Under the pieces are notes generated by a model. It did not search any database, was not told the origin of the DNA, and saw only the letters and a program-made list of their open reading frames with translations. A program made the position numbers and the translations under genes. From Candidatus Aalborgicola bjergmarkensis (GTDB taxonomy: Bacteria > Pseudomonadota > Gammaproteobacteria > Burkholderiales > Burkholderiaceae_C), in contig JADJFE010000002.1 of the NCBI GenBank assembly GCA_016708725.1, positions 310,001-374,000 of the forward strand: 64,000 nucleotides of DNA, written 5' to 3'. Positions 47,576 to 59,215 of this stretch are shown here, one piece after another. Each line of letters starts with the position of its first letter. The stretch's first letter is position 1.

Positions 47576-48750
47576 TCACAGCACCTCAAACACCCCCGCC
47601 GCCCCCATGCCGCCGCCAATGCACATGGTCACGCACACCCGCTTGGCCCCACGGCGTTTGCCTTCTATCAGAGCGTGGCCGGTCAGGCGCTGGCCGCTGA
47701 CACCATAAGGGTGGCCTACGGCGATGGCGCCGCCGTTGACGTTGAGGCGGTCCGCCGGGATGCCGAGCCGGTCGCGGCAGTAGATCACCTGCACGGCGAA
47801 GGCTTCGTTGAGTTCCCACAGGTCGATGTCGTCCATTTTCAGCCCCAGACGCGCGAGCACCTTGGGGATGGCGAATACCGGGCCGATGCCCATTTCGTCG
47901 GGCTCGCAACCGGCCACGGCAAAGCCCAGGAAACGGCCCAGGGGCTTGAGACCCTTTTGTTCGGCCAGTTTTTCGTGCATCACGACGACGGCACCCGCGC
48001 CATCCGAGAACTGGCTGGCGTTGCCTGCCGAGATCAGGCCGCCGGGTACCGCCGAGCGCAATCCGCTGATGGCCTCCACCGTGGTGCCGGGGCGGATGCC
48101 TTCGTCGTCGCTGACGGTGACTTTTTTGGTCATCAGGCCCATTACTTTGTCGGCTACGCCCATGGTGACGGTGATGGGGGCGATTTCGTCCTTGAACAGG
48201 CCTTTTTCCAGCGCGGCGGTGGCACGCTGCTGGCTGGCGGCGCCGTATTCGTCCATGGCGGCGCGGCCTATTTTGTAGCGTTTGGCGACGTTTTCGGCGG
48301 TTTTGAGCATGTCCCAGTAGATTTCGGGCTTGGCTTTGAGCAAGGCCGGGTCGGTCAGCATGTGCTGGTTCATTTCCTGTTGTACGCAGGAGATGGCTTC
48401 GACGCCGCCCGCCCATACACATCGCCCTCGTTGGCGATGATGCGCTGCGCGGCTGTGGCGATGGCTTGCAGGCCCGAGGAGCAAAAGCGGTTGAGCGTCA
48501 TGCCCGAGACGGTAACGGGGCAGCCGGCGCGCAGGGCGATCTGGCGGGCGATGTTCATGCCGGTGGCACCTTCGGGGAAGGCGCAGCCCATCACGATGTC
48601 ATCGACGGCACCGGCTTCGATACCCGCGCGGGCAATGGCGTGTTCGACCACGTGGCCGCCGAGCGTGGCGCCGTGGGTCATGTTGAAGGAACCTTTCCAG
48701 CTCTTGGCCAGGGGCGTGCGGGCGGTGGAGACGATTACTGCAGAGGTCAT
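47576..48750 (-). pseudogene. fadA: Thiolase copy 5 (fadA5), frameshifted
   Basis: Full length, but one base is missing near 48412 (GCCCATACAC where others have GCCACATACAC), splitting the gene into a 126-residue N-terminal and a ~290-residue C-terminal frame. All catalytic motifs exist but in two frames. It shares the KVMGLM variant with copies 1 and 7. Confidence 0.87.
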
Positions 48751-48828
48751 GGCTTTTCCTTGAAAATGAATTTCTCACCCTCGCCCGCTCGCGGGAGAGG
48801 GGCCAAGAGAGGGACTGGGAGGGCGCGA

Positions 48829-50760
<1,932 letters not shown>

Positions 50761-50944
50761 CGAGCTTGGCCACTTTTCTCATCTGGCTGGAATGCGGCGC
50801 TGACTAACATTAGGCAGTACCGGCTCAGATGGAACCCCACGAGTTCAGACCTTCATTTTTCCTTGCGCTTCGCGAATAGGAGCTTCGCGGGGTACGGCGA
50901 CACCGGAGCGTCGTAAGCGACGTTCCAAATAGTCCAAAACAGGA

Positions 50945-51175
50945 TTATGCGCATGACGGCGGATAGAGCTTCAAAAAATCAGCAGATGACAATGATGAAT
51001 ATGTTTGCTTCCGCAATAAACCACGGTTGCCTAGGTCGTCAGCGCGAAGTTTTACTTCTTTAATGCGCTGCATTCTCTCTGGACTAATGTTAGTCGACGC
51101 TTTTAAAATAGCTTTTTCAACACGCTTTTCAAAATTAGAAGAAACAGCGACTGTGGAGGAAGTGCTTGTAGTCAT
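50945..51175 (-). CDS. Small unknown protein overlapping the SDH-type gene
   Basis: 76 residues (MTTSTSSTVAVSSNFEKRVE, then KAILKASTNISPERMQRIKE). It starts 41 bp before the end of the upstream gene in another frame, which suggests translational coupling. It is soluble and basic. No family recognised. Confidence 0.5.
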   Translation of the reverse strand: MTTSTSSTVAVSSNFEKRVEKAILKASTNISPERMQRIKEVKLRADDLGNRGLLRKQTYSSLSSADFLKLYPPSCA

Positions 51176-52004
51176 TGCGTTCAATATAGTCTGTGAGGAA
51201 ATCGCTGTATGCAAGAATACTAGAACGAATTTCAGTATTTTTTGAGTAATCTTCAATGCGTAGTTTTAAAACATTTTTTAATGTGGATATGCCTATCATT
51301 CTTCCATGTGAGTGCCATAATTTATTATCTGAAAGCATAGTAGCTATTTCTTCTGCTCTGGCTACCTTTTGTTCCAATGTTACTGGTTTATTTAAAACAA
51401 GCGGACTTGACTGATGCGTTTCCCAGTCCTTGAACTTATAGTCAACCAACCATTTTTTAAGCAGTGTAATTGTTAGATTTTTAGCTTGCTCAAAACGACT
51501 AAGCATGGCTAAATCTTGAGCTTGGAATATTATTAGCTCCGCATCAGTTAATTCTCCTGCCTCGGATTTTTTAATCATTTTTTCAACCTGGTCAAGATAG
51601 CCAAGCGCTGGAACCCAATCTTTGCCATTATGAATCTGTGGATCTATTGGACCAAGCGATGACGTATAATCCATGTATATTTTATCGCCAGACATGCAAA
51701 AAATAGTTCCCGCTGACATCGCTTCGTCAGGTACTACGAAAAATACTTCTTGATAATGAAAACGAATTATTTCAACAAGTTTTTCAACGGTTTCAGCGTG
51801 TCCGCCAGGGGTGTTTAAAAATACAATGAGGCGCGTCTGATTTTCGCCATTTTCTTTTAGTTGCTCAATAAAGTCGCGGAATCGCTTTTGGACCGATGGG
51901 AAGATCGGGCCATAATAAAAAATAACATCGCCGGACAACAGTTTCTCTATTGCAACAACTCTTTGGCGTAATGTTTCACGGACTTGATTATCGAACTCGC
52001 GCAT
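51135..52004 (-). CDS. ClpP/crotonase-fold protein, SDH (serine dehydrogenase proteinase) type
   Basis: 289 residues. VIFYYGPIFPSVQKRFRDFI, LIVFLNTPGGHAETVEKLVE and VVPDEAMSAGTIFCMSGDKI give the ClpP-like order, with the putative nucleophile Ser in the MSAGT motif. YTSSLGPIDPQIHNGK completes the SDH_sah pattern. Members are soluble or membrane-associated peptidases of unclear role. It lies as a cassette beyond an attC-like site next to D6. GC content is visibly lower than the fad genes, consistent with foreign origin. Confidence 0.82.
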   Translation of the reverse strand: MREFDNQVRETLRQRVVAIEKLLSGDVIFYYGPIFPSVQKRFRDFIEQLKENGENQTRLIVFLNTPGGHAETVEKLVEIIRFHYQEVFFVVPDEAMSAGTIFCMSGDKIYMDYTSSLGPIDPQIHNGKDWVPALGYLDQVEKMIKKSEAGELTDAELIIFQAQDLAMLSRFEQAKNLTITLLKKWLVDYKFKDWETHQSSPLVLNKPVTLEQKVARAEEIATMLSDNKLWHSHGRMIGISTLKNVLKLRIEDYSKNTEIRSSILAYSDFLTDYIERNDYKHFLHSRCFF

Positions 52005-52040
52005 AAACACCCTTTGTTTTAAAAAACTGATTCTTTGAAT

Positions 52041-52100
52041 GCCTAACGTAAAGTTGAGGGGCTCGCCGCTTTTGGCACGTCCCTCTCGAACTCATTATAG
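52041..52100 (-). other. attC-like remnant fused to attI of D6
   Basis: On the minus strand the site ends in a perfect R' box GTTAGGC at 52041-52047. The arms GTTCGAGAGGGAC and GCCCCTCAACTTTAC pair around GCCAAAAGC. The left box has merged with the attI edge, as if the ORF of a cassette was lost and its attC stayed. Confidence 0.65.
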
Positions 52101-52626
52101 GGAGAATCACCAGCGCCCCCCTAACATGGCTGAATGAAATCCCCGCAACCCCGCATGAAATAAGGCTTTCAGCCGCCACCCTGTGTACATAAACAGTCAC
52201 AACACCTCGAGAAAAACCAGCATGCCGGTTTTCACGTCACACCGGCTACCGAATCGGTTACGTGCACAGACACGCCAGCGGCACTATAGCCCAGGAGTTG
52301 CAGTGGCTTGCCTGTATTGGGTGAATTTTTGTCCGCTGGCATGGACACAACGCGCCATGCCCGTATCCACTTTCCTATTTCAATAGCTATCCCCGCACGT
52401 CCCATAAGGCTTCCAAGCCGATTAGCCCAAAATTTAGCCCCAAAACCACCCCTCCACACACCAACCGCCCGGCGGGGCGGGAGAAATTGGGGCTGAATAG
52501 CCCCGAAATAAAGAGGAAATACAGCTGTACCCCCCGTGAAACAAGCGGCAACAGCTACAAATATAAAAGCACTTTACAGCACGTACAGCGCCCGTAAAGC
52601 GCGCCTCACCGCGCCCTACCCCACCA
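52092..52626 (+). repeat. Integron-head block D6
   Basis: The attI-like stem is degenerate here (GGGAGA...CCCCCC). intI' at 52222 has ATG. The tail is shorter: ~55 bp containing the CGCAACCCAAGCC segment are missing near 52370. The fadA-proximal end is conserved. Confidence 0.8.
52222..52329 (+). pseudogene. intI': intI' fragment 6
   Basis: MPVFTSHRLPNRLRAQTRQR then HYSPGVAVACLYWVNF: the N-terminal IntI match is kept, then a short stretch is garbled by indels before the YW end. Confidence 0.75.
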
Positions 52627-53802
52627 TCACAGCACCTCAAACACCCCCGCCGCCCCCATGCCGCCGCCAATACACATCGTCACACACACCCGTTTGGCCC
52701 CACGGCGTTTGCCCTCGATCAGGGCGTGGCCGGTCAGGCGTTGGCCGCTGACGCCGTAGGGGTGGCCTACGGCGATGGCGCCGCCGTTGACGTTGAGGCG
52801 GTCCGCCGGGATGCCGAGCCGGTCGCGGCAGTAGATCACCTGCACGGCGAAGGCTTCGTTGAGTTCCCACAGGTCGATGTCGTCCATTTTCAGGCCCAGA
52901 CGTGCCAGCACCTTGGGGATGGCAAACACCGGGCCGATGCCCATTTCGTCGGGCTCGCAACCGGCCACGGCAAAGCCCAGGAAACGGCCCAGGGGTTTGA
53001 GTCCCTTTTGTTCGGCCAGTTTTTCGTGCATCACGACGACGGCACCCGCGCCGTCGGAGAACTGGCTGGCGTTGCCTGCCGAGATCAATCCGCCGGGCAC
53101 CGCCGAGCGCAATCCGCTGATGGCCTCGACCGTGGTGCCGGGGCGGATGCCTTCGTCGTCGCTGACCGTCACTTTCTTGGTCATCAGGCCCACACCCAAG
53201 TCCGCTACGCCCATAGTGACGGTGATGGGGGCGATTTCGTCCTTGAACAGGCCTTTTTCCAGCGCGGCGATGGCACGCTGCTGGCTGGCGGCGCCGTATT
53301 CGTCCATGGCGGCGCGGCCTATTTTGTAGCGCTTGGCGACGTTTTCGGCGGTTTTGAGCATGTCCCAGTAGATTTCGGGCTTGGCTTTGAGCAATGCCGG
53401 GTCGGTCAGCATGTGCTGGTTCATTTCCTGTTGTACGCAGGAGATGGCTTCGACGCCGCCCGCCACATAGACATCACCTTCATTGGCGATGATGCGCTGC
53501 GCGGCTGTGGAAATGGCTTGCAGGCCGGAGGAGCAAAAGCGGTTGAGCGTCATGCCCGAAACGGTAACGGGGCAACCGGCGCGCAGGGCGATCTGGCGGG
53601 CGATGTTCATGCCGGTGGCACCTTCGGGGAAGGCGCAGCCCATCACGATGTCATCGACGGCACCGGCTTCGATGCCTGCGCGGGAAATGGCGTGTTCGAC
53701 CACGTGGCCGCCGAGCGTGGCGCCGTGGGTCATGTTGAAGGAACCTTTCCAGCTCTTGGCCAGGGGCGTGCGGGCGGTGGAGACGATTACGGCAGAGGTC
53801 AT
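52627..53802 (-). CDS. fadA: Thiolase copy 6 (fadA6), intact
   Basis: 391 residues with the nucleophile Cys (NRFCSSGLQ), GNASQFSDGAGAV, GHPYGVSGQR and CIGGGMGAAGVFEVL, thus a complete acetyl-CoA acyltransferase. It differs from copy 2 mainly at synonymous positions and at AIAALEK, which it shares with copy 4. The 81-bp gap to fadB6 holds the CCTCGCCCGCTCGCGGGAG palindrome. Confidence 0.92.
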   Translation of the reverse strand: MTSAVIVSTARTPLAKSWKGSFNMTHGATLGGHVVEHAISRAGIEAGAVDDIVMGCAFPEGATGMNIARQIALRAGCPVTVSGMTLNRFCSSGLQAISTAAQRIIANEGDVYVAGGVEAISCVQQEMNQHMLTDPALLKAKPEIYWDMLKTAENVAKRYKIGRAAMDEYGAASQQRAIAALEKGLFKDEIAPITVTMGVADLGVGLMTKKVTVSDDEGIRPGTTVEAISGLRSAVPGGLISAGNASQFSDGAGAVVVMHEKLAEQKGLKPLGRFLGFAVAGCEPDEMGIGPVFAIPKVLARLGLKMDDIDLWELNEAFAVQVIYCRDRLGIPADRLNVNGGAIAVGHPYGVSGQRLTGHALIEGKRRGAKRVCVTMCIGGGMGAAGVFEVL

Positions 53803-53829
53803 AACTTTTCCTTGAAAATGAATTTCTCA

Positions 53830-53855
53830 CCCCTCGCCCGCTCGCGGGAGAGGGG
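53830..53855. repeat. REP-like palindrome in the fadB-fadA gap
   Basis: CCCTCGCCCGCTCGCGGGAG and following bases form a GC-rich stem. The same palindrome occupies the gap in every unit, near 22376, 27185, 32888, 42986, 48778 and 59161. It is slightly eroded in unit 2 and unit 5. Confidence 0.75.
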
Positions 53856-53883
53856 CCGGGGGAGAGGGACTGAGAGGGCGCGA

Positions 53884-55258
53884 TCAGTTGAAAGTCTTGC
53901 CAGCGGCGGCAAGTTTGGCCAGCAAGGGCGCCGGTTCCCAGAATGTGGCGTCGTCCAGCGGGTTCTGGGCAAAGCGGCGCATGGCCTGGACGACGTTGAA
54001 GAGGCCCACTTCGTCGGCATATTTCATGGGACCGCCACGGAACGGGGGGAAGCCGTAGCCAAAGATGTACACGATGTCGATGTCGCTGGCCTTGCTGGCG
54101 ATGCCTTCTTCCAGAATGTGCGCGGCTTCGTTGACCAGGCTAAAGACCAGCCGTTGTACGATTTCTTCGTCGGAAATCTTGCGCGGTGTGATGCCCAGCG
54201 CCTTGCGGTGTTCTTCGATCATGGCGACCACTTCGGCGTTCGGGATGGCGTCGCGCTTGCCTTCCACATAGTCGTACCAGCCTTTACCGACCTTCTGGCC
54301 AAAGCGGCCTTTTTCGCACAGCAGATCGGCGGTTTTGCTGTATTTCATGTCGGGGTGCTGCTGGTAGCGGCGTTTGCGGATGGCCCAGCCGATGTCGTTG
54401 CCCGCCAGATCGCCCATACGGAATGGACCCATGGCAAAGCCGAATTTCTCCAGTGCCTTATCCACCTGCTCCGGCGTGCAACCTTCGTCGAGCAGGAAGC
54501 CGCCCTGACGGCCATACTGTTCGATCATGCGGTTGCCGATAAAGCCGTCGCACACGCCCGAGACCACGGCGGTTTTCTTGATCTTCTTGGCCAGCGTCAT
54601 GACGGTGGCCAGCACCTCTTTGGAGGTTTTGGCGCCGCGCACGACTTCGAGCAGCTTCATGACGTTGGCCGGGCTGAAGAAATGCAATCCCACCACGTCT
54701 TCGGGGCGCTGGGTGAAAGCGGCTATGCGGTTCAGGTCCAGCGTTGAGGTGTTGGACGCCAGAATCGCACCGGGCTTCATGACGCGGTCGAGTTCCTTGA
54801 ACACGGCCTCCTTGACGCCAATCTCTTCAAACACGGCTTCGATGACCAGATCGGCGTCGCCGAGTTCGTCGTAGCTCAGGGTGGTGGAGAGCAAGGCCAT
54901 GCGTTGGTCGTACTTGTCCTGTTTGAGCTTGCCCTTTTTGAGCTGCGATTCGTAATTCTTGCGGATGGTGGCAATGCCGCGATCCAGCGCTTCTTGCTTC
55001 ATCTCCAGCATCCTGACCGGAATACCCGCGTTCAGGAAGTTCATGGCAATGCCACCACCCATGGTGCCTGCACCGATGACGGCTACCGATTTGATAGTGC
55101 GTTGCGCTGTATCGGCGGGGACATCCGGGATTTTTGACGTGGCACGCTCGGCCAGGAAGATATGCTGCAACGCGCGGCTTTCCGGCGTGAGCATCAGATT
55201 GGCAAAGGTCTCGCGCTCCACGGCCAGGCCGTCGGCAAATTTGCCTTTGGTCGCGGCG
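53884..55258 (-). pseudogene. fadB: 3-hydroxyacyl-CoA dehydrogenase copy 6 (fadB6), 5'-truncated
   Basis: An unbroken frame from ATKGKFADGLAVERETFANL to KTFN (~458 residues): Rossmann motif, LHFFSPANV and the 3HCDH C-terminus. It begins at the point where the hydratase half would end, fused at 55258 to the last cassette, whose TAA lies 4 bp away. It shares KVGKGWYDYVEGKRD with copy 7. Confidence 0.85.
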
Positions 55259-55261
55259 CGA

Positions 55262-56749
55262 TTAGACGCCATTGCCTCGAATCGCGATTGAACTCAATGC
55301 CTTCCGCATGCTCATTGTTGACGCGTGCTCAGACCCAAGCACTCGCTCTAGGATTTGAACGCCCTCATGAAGCAATGTCGATGCCGCTGAAATATCGCCC
55401 ATCTCACGCAGTGTGGACGCCAGATTACCCATTACTACAGCAGTGGTCGGATGGGCATCGCCAAGAACTCGCCGATAGGCCGCTAGCGCCCGCTCGAGAA
55501 GCACGCGTGCTCCCACTAAGTCCCCTTGGGATCGAAGCGTCCCGGATAGATTGTTCAATGCGGTGAGGGTGCTGGGGTGCTCCTCTCCAAACACCTGTCG
55601 ACTAAGCTGTAAGGACTGCTCTTGAAGAGCCCGTGCACCATCCAAGTCGCCCTGCGCGTGAAGCGTACTGGCAAAGTTATTCATTGCAATCAGCACATTT
55701 GGGTGGTCGTCTCCCAGCAATCTGCGACGGGCAGCGAGAACTTGCTCCTGTAGTGCACGCGCACCGCCTAGATCACCCATATCCGCTAGCGTTGCTGCAA
55801 GGTTGCTTCGCGAAGTGATGGTGTCGGGGTGATCGTCACCCAGTACCGCAGATCGGACGTACAGCACCTGCTCCTCTAGCAAACGCGCTGCAGTTATGTC
55901 ACCCACACTGCCCAAAGTACCTGCGAGATTGCTCATTGCTTTCAGTGTGTCCGGGTGATTCTCGCCCAGTACGCGACGACTGATCTCAAGCGCCTGCATC
56001 TGCAATCTCTGGGCGGCAGCGAAGTCGCCTCGGTGCTCGTGGAGGGTCGCGAGGTTGCTCAAGTCAGCGGAAACTCGCGGATCATTTTCGCCGTAGGCGT
56101 GCTGGTCGATTTCCAATGCAGTGCGCAAGCAACGTTCTGCGGGTTCCAGTTCACCCATCGCGAGATAGGTAACGCCGATCTTTCGTTGAATTCGTGCTAC
56201 GGCGGGGTGAGCATCGCCAAGTCGCGCATGACCTACTGCGAGAGCCTTCTGATAAGGTGAAATTGCTCCGCTAAGGTCGCCAGCTTCGCGGAGCCTGTCA
56301 CCGACTTCTTCCGAGTCGGCAAGCTCACCCGTCCTTGGGTCTGCCGTCAGAACTGCGGCAATTCTTTTGAGCTTTGAGTCTTCGTTCTCTGCGTCACGCA
56401 AGTCTATTGACTGGTACGCACGCAATGCAGGTGCGAGATTCTCAACCGTTGACCCCGGAAGAAATACGGGAACAATACGAAAACGATCATCGGACAACGT
56501 GCGATCAAGAATTGCACGAAGCTCCACAGCCTGCCACTTTCCTGGCGGAAGGCTCCCAACCAGCATCAGTACCACGCTAGCGTTTGCCATTGCGTTGCGA
56601 AGCTCGCTATCCCACCTGGTGCCGGGGACTAATTCGGCTTCGTCAAACCAGACCGCGATCCCAGCTTCTGAGAGAAGACGATAAAGGTCGCGTGCGATCA
56701 GCTTGTCTTTTGAAGCGTAACTTAGGAAGACAATGGGTTCCTGCGCCAT
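55262..56749 (-). CDS. TIR-domain protein with TPR repeats
   Basis: 495 residues from the ATG at 56749. An N-terminal TIR domain (IVFLSYASKDKLIARDLYRL, then GIAVWFDEAELVPGTRWDSE; candidate catalytic Glu in GKWQAVELRAIL) is followed by about eight kinesin-light-chain-type TPR units (for example ENHPDTLKAMSNLAGTLGSV). Bacterial TIR domains often cleave NAD in phage defence. It overlaps the upstream TIR gene's stop (TGATG). The stop codon TAA falls in a GTCTAA attC R''-like box. Confidence 0.88.
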   Translation of the reverse strand: MAQEPIVFLSYASKDKLIARDLYRLLSEAGIAVWFDEAELVPGTRWDSELRNAMANASVVLMLVGSLPPGKWQAVELRAILDRTLSDDRFRIVPVFLPGSTVENLAPALRAYQSIDLRDAENEDSKLKRIAAVLTADPRTGELADSEEVGDRLREAGDLSGAISPYQKALAVGHARLGDAHPAVARIQRKIGVTYLAMGELEPAERCLRTALEIDQHAYGENDPRVSADLSNLATLHEHRGDFAAAQRLQMQALEISRRVLGENHPDTLKAMSNLAGTLGSVGDITAARLLEEQVLYVRSAVLGDDHPDTITSRSNLAATLADMGDLGGARALQEQVLAARRRLLGDDHPNVLIAMNNFASTLHAQGDLDGARALQEQSLQLSRQVFGEEHPSTLTALNNLSGTLRSQGDLVGARVLLERALAAYRRVLGDAHPTTAVVMGNLASTLREMGDISAASTLLHEGVQILERVLGSEHASTMSMRKALSSIAIRGNGV

Positions 56750-57333
56750 CACACTGTTCCCCCTGCATCTAACCACCGATCCAATATCTTGCGTTCAAAT
56801 TCAATAATGACCTCCTCGTGAACACCAAGTGAACGAAACCGCGCTAACTCAATGATCTTCTGCTCGTACTGGCGAAGCATTCCGCTTGGTTTGGATTCAT
56901 CCACGACAGGCCAGCGACCGATAGGTTCACCTTTGATTCCTTGCCTTAGTACATGCAATGCGTAGTCTGAATCCTGCCCGTTCCGAAAGTCAACCCATGT
57001 TCGAAGCGACAGAAAACCCGGAACGGAACTTGGGTCAGCGTCGGGGAGAAGGACTGGTATTACTCTGAAGTTAGAATTTCTTGTTTGAAGATCGAGCGCG
57101 CGCTCAATCTCCTCTTGAAACCAGCCTTTCGGAGTGTGTGCGCCAATGAATACAGCGCAGCTTGCAGCTTCTTCGAGCCCTCGCGCCATAGCCTGTTGCC
57201 AACTATTGCCAGGAACTAGTACCCATTTGTCTAGCCATACCTTTAACGCGCACTGGTCCTCAAGTCGGCGCGCCAGCCCTTCGACCCACGGCGCGTCGTC
57301 GTGTGAATGACTCAAGAAGGTGTCAGTGGTCAT
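56749..57333 (-). CDS. TIR-domain protein
   Basis: 194 residues: TIR domain (MTTDTFLSHSHDDAPWVEGL, LKVWLDKWVLVPGNSWQQAM; candidate catalytic Glu in GWFQEEIERAL) and a short helical C-terminus (MLRQYEQKIIELARFRSLGV). It is the first gene of a two-TIR operon and starts ~30 bp from the attI edge of D7. The two TIR proteins may act together; that is inference from coupling. Confidence 0.86.
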   Translation of the reverse strand: MTTDTFLSHSHDDAPWVEGLARRLEDQCALKVWLDKWVLVPGNSWQQAMARGLEEAASCAVFIGAHTPKGWFQEEIERALDLQTRNSNFRVIPVLLPDADPSSVPGFLSLRTWVDFRNGQDSDYALHVLRQGIKGEPIGRWPVVDESKPSGMLRQYEQKIIELARFRSLGVHEEVIIEFERKILDRWLDAGGTV

Positions 57334-57362
57334 CTTAAGTGCATGCTACTCGGATGGCGTCT

Positions 57363-57963
57363 AACTTAATATCAATAGACTCCCCAGAGTCTCCCTACCA
57401 TGGCGATTGCCCCATAACATGACCGAGCAAAACCCCCGCAACCTCGCATGAAATAAGACTTTCACCCGACATTCTGTATACATCAACAGTCATAACACCC
57501 CCAGAAAAACCAGCACGCCGGTCTTTGCGTCAACCCGGCTACCGAATCAGTTACGTGCACACGCGCCACCGGCACTATAGCCCAGGAGTTGCAGTGGCTA
57601 ATCTGCACTGGGCGGATTTTTATTCGCCGACATGGGAGCAACGCAATATGCCCGCCCACCCGCAACCAAAGCCAGCGCCTGAGCAAACCAGAGAAACTCC
57701 CATTTCAATAGCTGTACCCGCACATTCCATAAGGCTTTCAAGCCGATTCGCTCCAAATTTAGCCCAAAAACCACCCCGCCACACGCCACTCACCCGCCAA
57801 GACAGGGCGAATCGGGGCTGAATAGCCCCGAAATAAAGGTGAAATACAGCTGTACCCCCCATGGAACAAGCGGCAACAGCTACAAATATCGAAGCATGTT
57901 GTAGCACTTTACAGCACGTACAGCGCCCGTAAAGCGCACCTCACCGCGCGCCCTACCCCACCA
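57363..57963 (+). repeat. Integron-head block D7
   Basis: The attI-like region (57362-57398) has the stem AGACTC...GAGTCT and the cassette-side box GTTAGAC, a full GTTRRRY match. The tail is conserved up to the fadA7 stop. Confidence 0.84.
57515..57621 (+). pseudogene. intI': intI' fragment 7 (start codon lost)
   Basis: The start is ACG as in copy 2, and a small deletion (GTGCACACGCGCC) shifts the frame within the LRAQ segment. RHYSPG and LHWADF can still be aligned. Confidence 0.68.
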
Positions 57964-59136
57964 TCACAGCACCTCAAACACCCCCGCCGCCCCCATTCCA
58001 CCACCAATGCACATCGTCACACACACCCGTTTGGCGCCACGGCGCTTGCCTTCGATCAGGGCGTGGCCGGTCAGGCGTTGGCCGCTGACGCCGTAGGGGT
58101 GGCCTACGGCGATGGCGCCGCCGTTGACGTTGAGTTTGTCTGCCGGAATGCCCAGCCGGTCGCGGCAGTAGAGCACCTGCACGGCAAAGGCTTCGTTGAG
58201 TTCCCACAGGTCGATATCGTCCATCTTCAAGCCCAGACGGGCGAGCACTTTGGGGATGGCGAACACCGGGCCGATGCCCATTTCGTCGGGTTCACAACCG
58301 GCCACGGCAAAGCCCAGGAAACGGCCCAGGGGCTTGAGGCCCTTTTGTTCGGCCAGTTTTTCGTGCATCACGACCACGGCACCGGCGCCGTCAGAGAACT
58401 GGCTGGCGTTGCCTGCCGAGATCAGGCCGCCGGGTACCGCCGAGCGCAATCCGCTGATGGCCTCGACCGTGGTTCCGGGGCGGATGCCTTCGTCGTCGCT
58501 GACGGTGACCTTTTTGGTCATCAGGCCCATTACCTTGTCGGCTACGCCCATGGTGACGGTGATGGGGGCGATTTCGTCCTTGAACAGGCCTTTTTCCAGC
58601 GCGGCGGTGGCACGCTGGCTGGCGGCGCCGTATTCGTCCATGGCGGCGCGGCCTATTTGGTAGCGCTTGGCGACGTTTTCGGCGGTTTTGAGCATGTCCC
58701 AGTAGATTTCGGGCTTGGCTTTGAGCAAGGCCGGGTCGGTCAGCATGTGCTGGTTCATTTCCTGTTGTACGCAGGAGATAGCTTCGACGCCGCCGGCCAC
58801 ATACACATCGCCTTCGTTGGCGATGATGCGCTGTGCGGCGGTGGCGATGGCTTGCAGGCCAGAGGAGCAAAAGCGGTTGAGCGTCATACCCGAAACGGTG
58901 ACTGGGCAACCGGCGCGCAGGGCGATCTGGCGGGCGATGTTCATGCCGGTGGCACCTTCGGGGAAGGCGCAGCCCATCACGATGTCATCGACGGCACCGG
59001 CTTCGATGCCTGCGCGGGCAATGGCGTGTTCGACCACGTGGCCGCCGAGCGTGGCGCCGTGGGTCATGTTGAAGGAACCTTTCCAGCTTTTGGCCAGGGG
59101 CGTGCGGGCGGTGGAGACGATTACGGCAGAGGTCAT
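57964..59136 (-). CDS. fadA: Thiolase copy 7 (fadA7), one codon shorter
   Basis: 390 residues. It has all motifs (FCSSGLQ, GNASQFSDGAGA, GHPYGVSGQR, CIGGGMGAAGVFEVL) but lacks one Gln of the AASQQRA run, a three-base in-frame loss. The frame extends upstream of the ATG at 59136 into fadB DNA, but other copies confirm this start. It carries the KVMGLM and ADKLN variants of copy 1. Probably a functional sequence if expressed. Confidence 0.88.
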   Translation of the reverse strand: MTSAVIVSTARTPLAKSWKGSFNMTHGATLGGHVVEHAIARAGIEAGAVDDIVMGCAFPEGATGMNIARQIALRAGCPVTVSGMTLNRFCSSGLQAIATAAQRIIANEGDVYVAGGVEAISCVQQEMNQHMLTDPALLKAKPEIYWDMLKTAENVAKRYQIGRAAMDEYGAASQRATAALEKGLFKDEIAPITVTMGVADKVMGLMTKKVTVSDDEGIRPGTTVEAISGLRSAVPGGLISAGNASQFSDGAGAVVVMHEKLAEQKGLKPLGRFLGFAVAGCEPDEMGIGPVFAIPKVLARLGLKMDDIDLWELNEAFAVQVLYCRDRLGIPADKLNVNGGAIAVGHPYGVSGQRLTGHALIEGKRRGAKRVCVTMCIGGGMGAAGVFEVL

Positions 59137-59215
59137 GGCTTTTCCTTGAAAATGTTTTTCACCCCTCGCCCGCTCGCGGGAGAGGGGCCGGGGGAGAGGG
59201 ACTGGGAGGGCGCGA

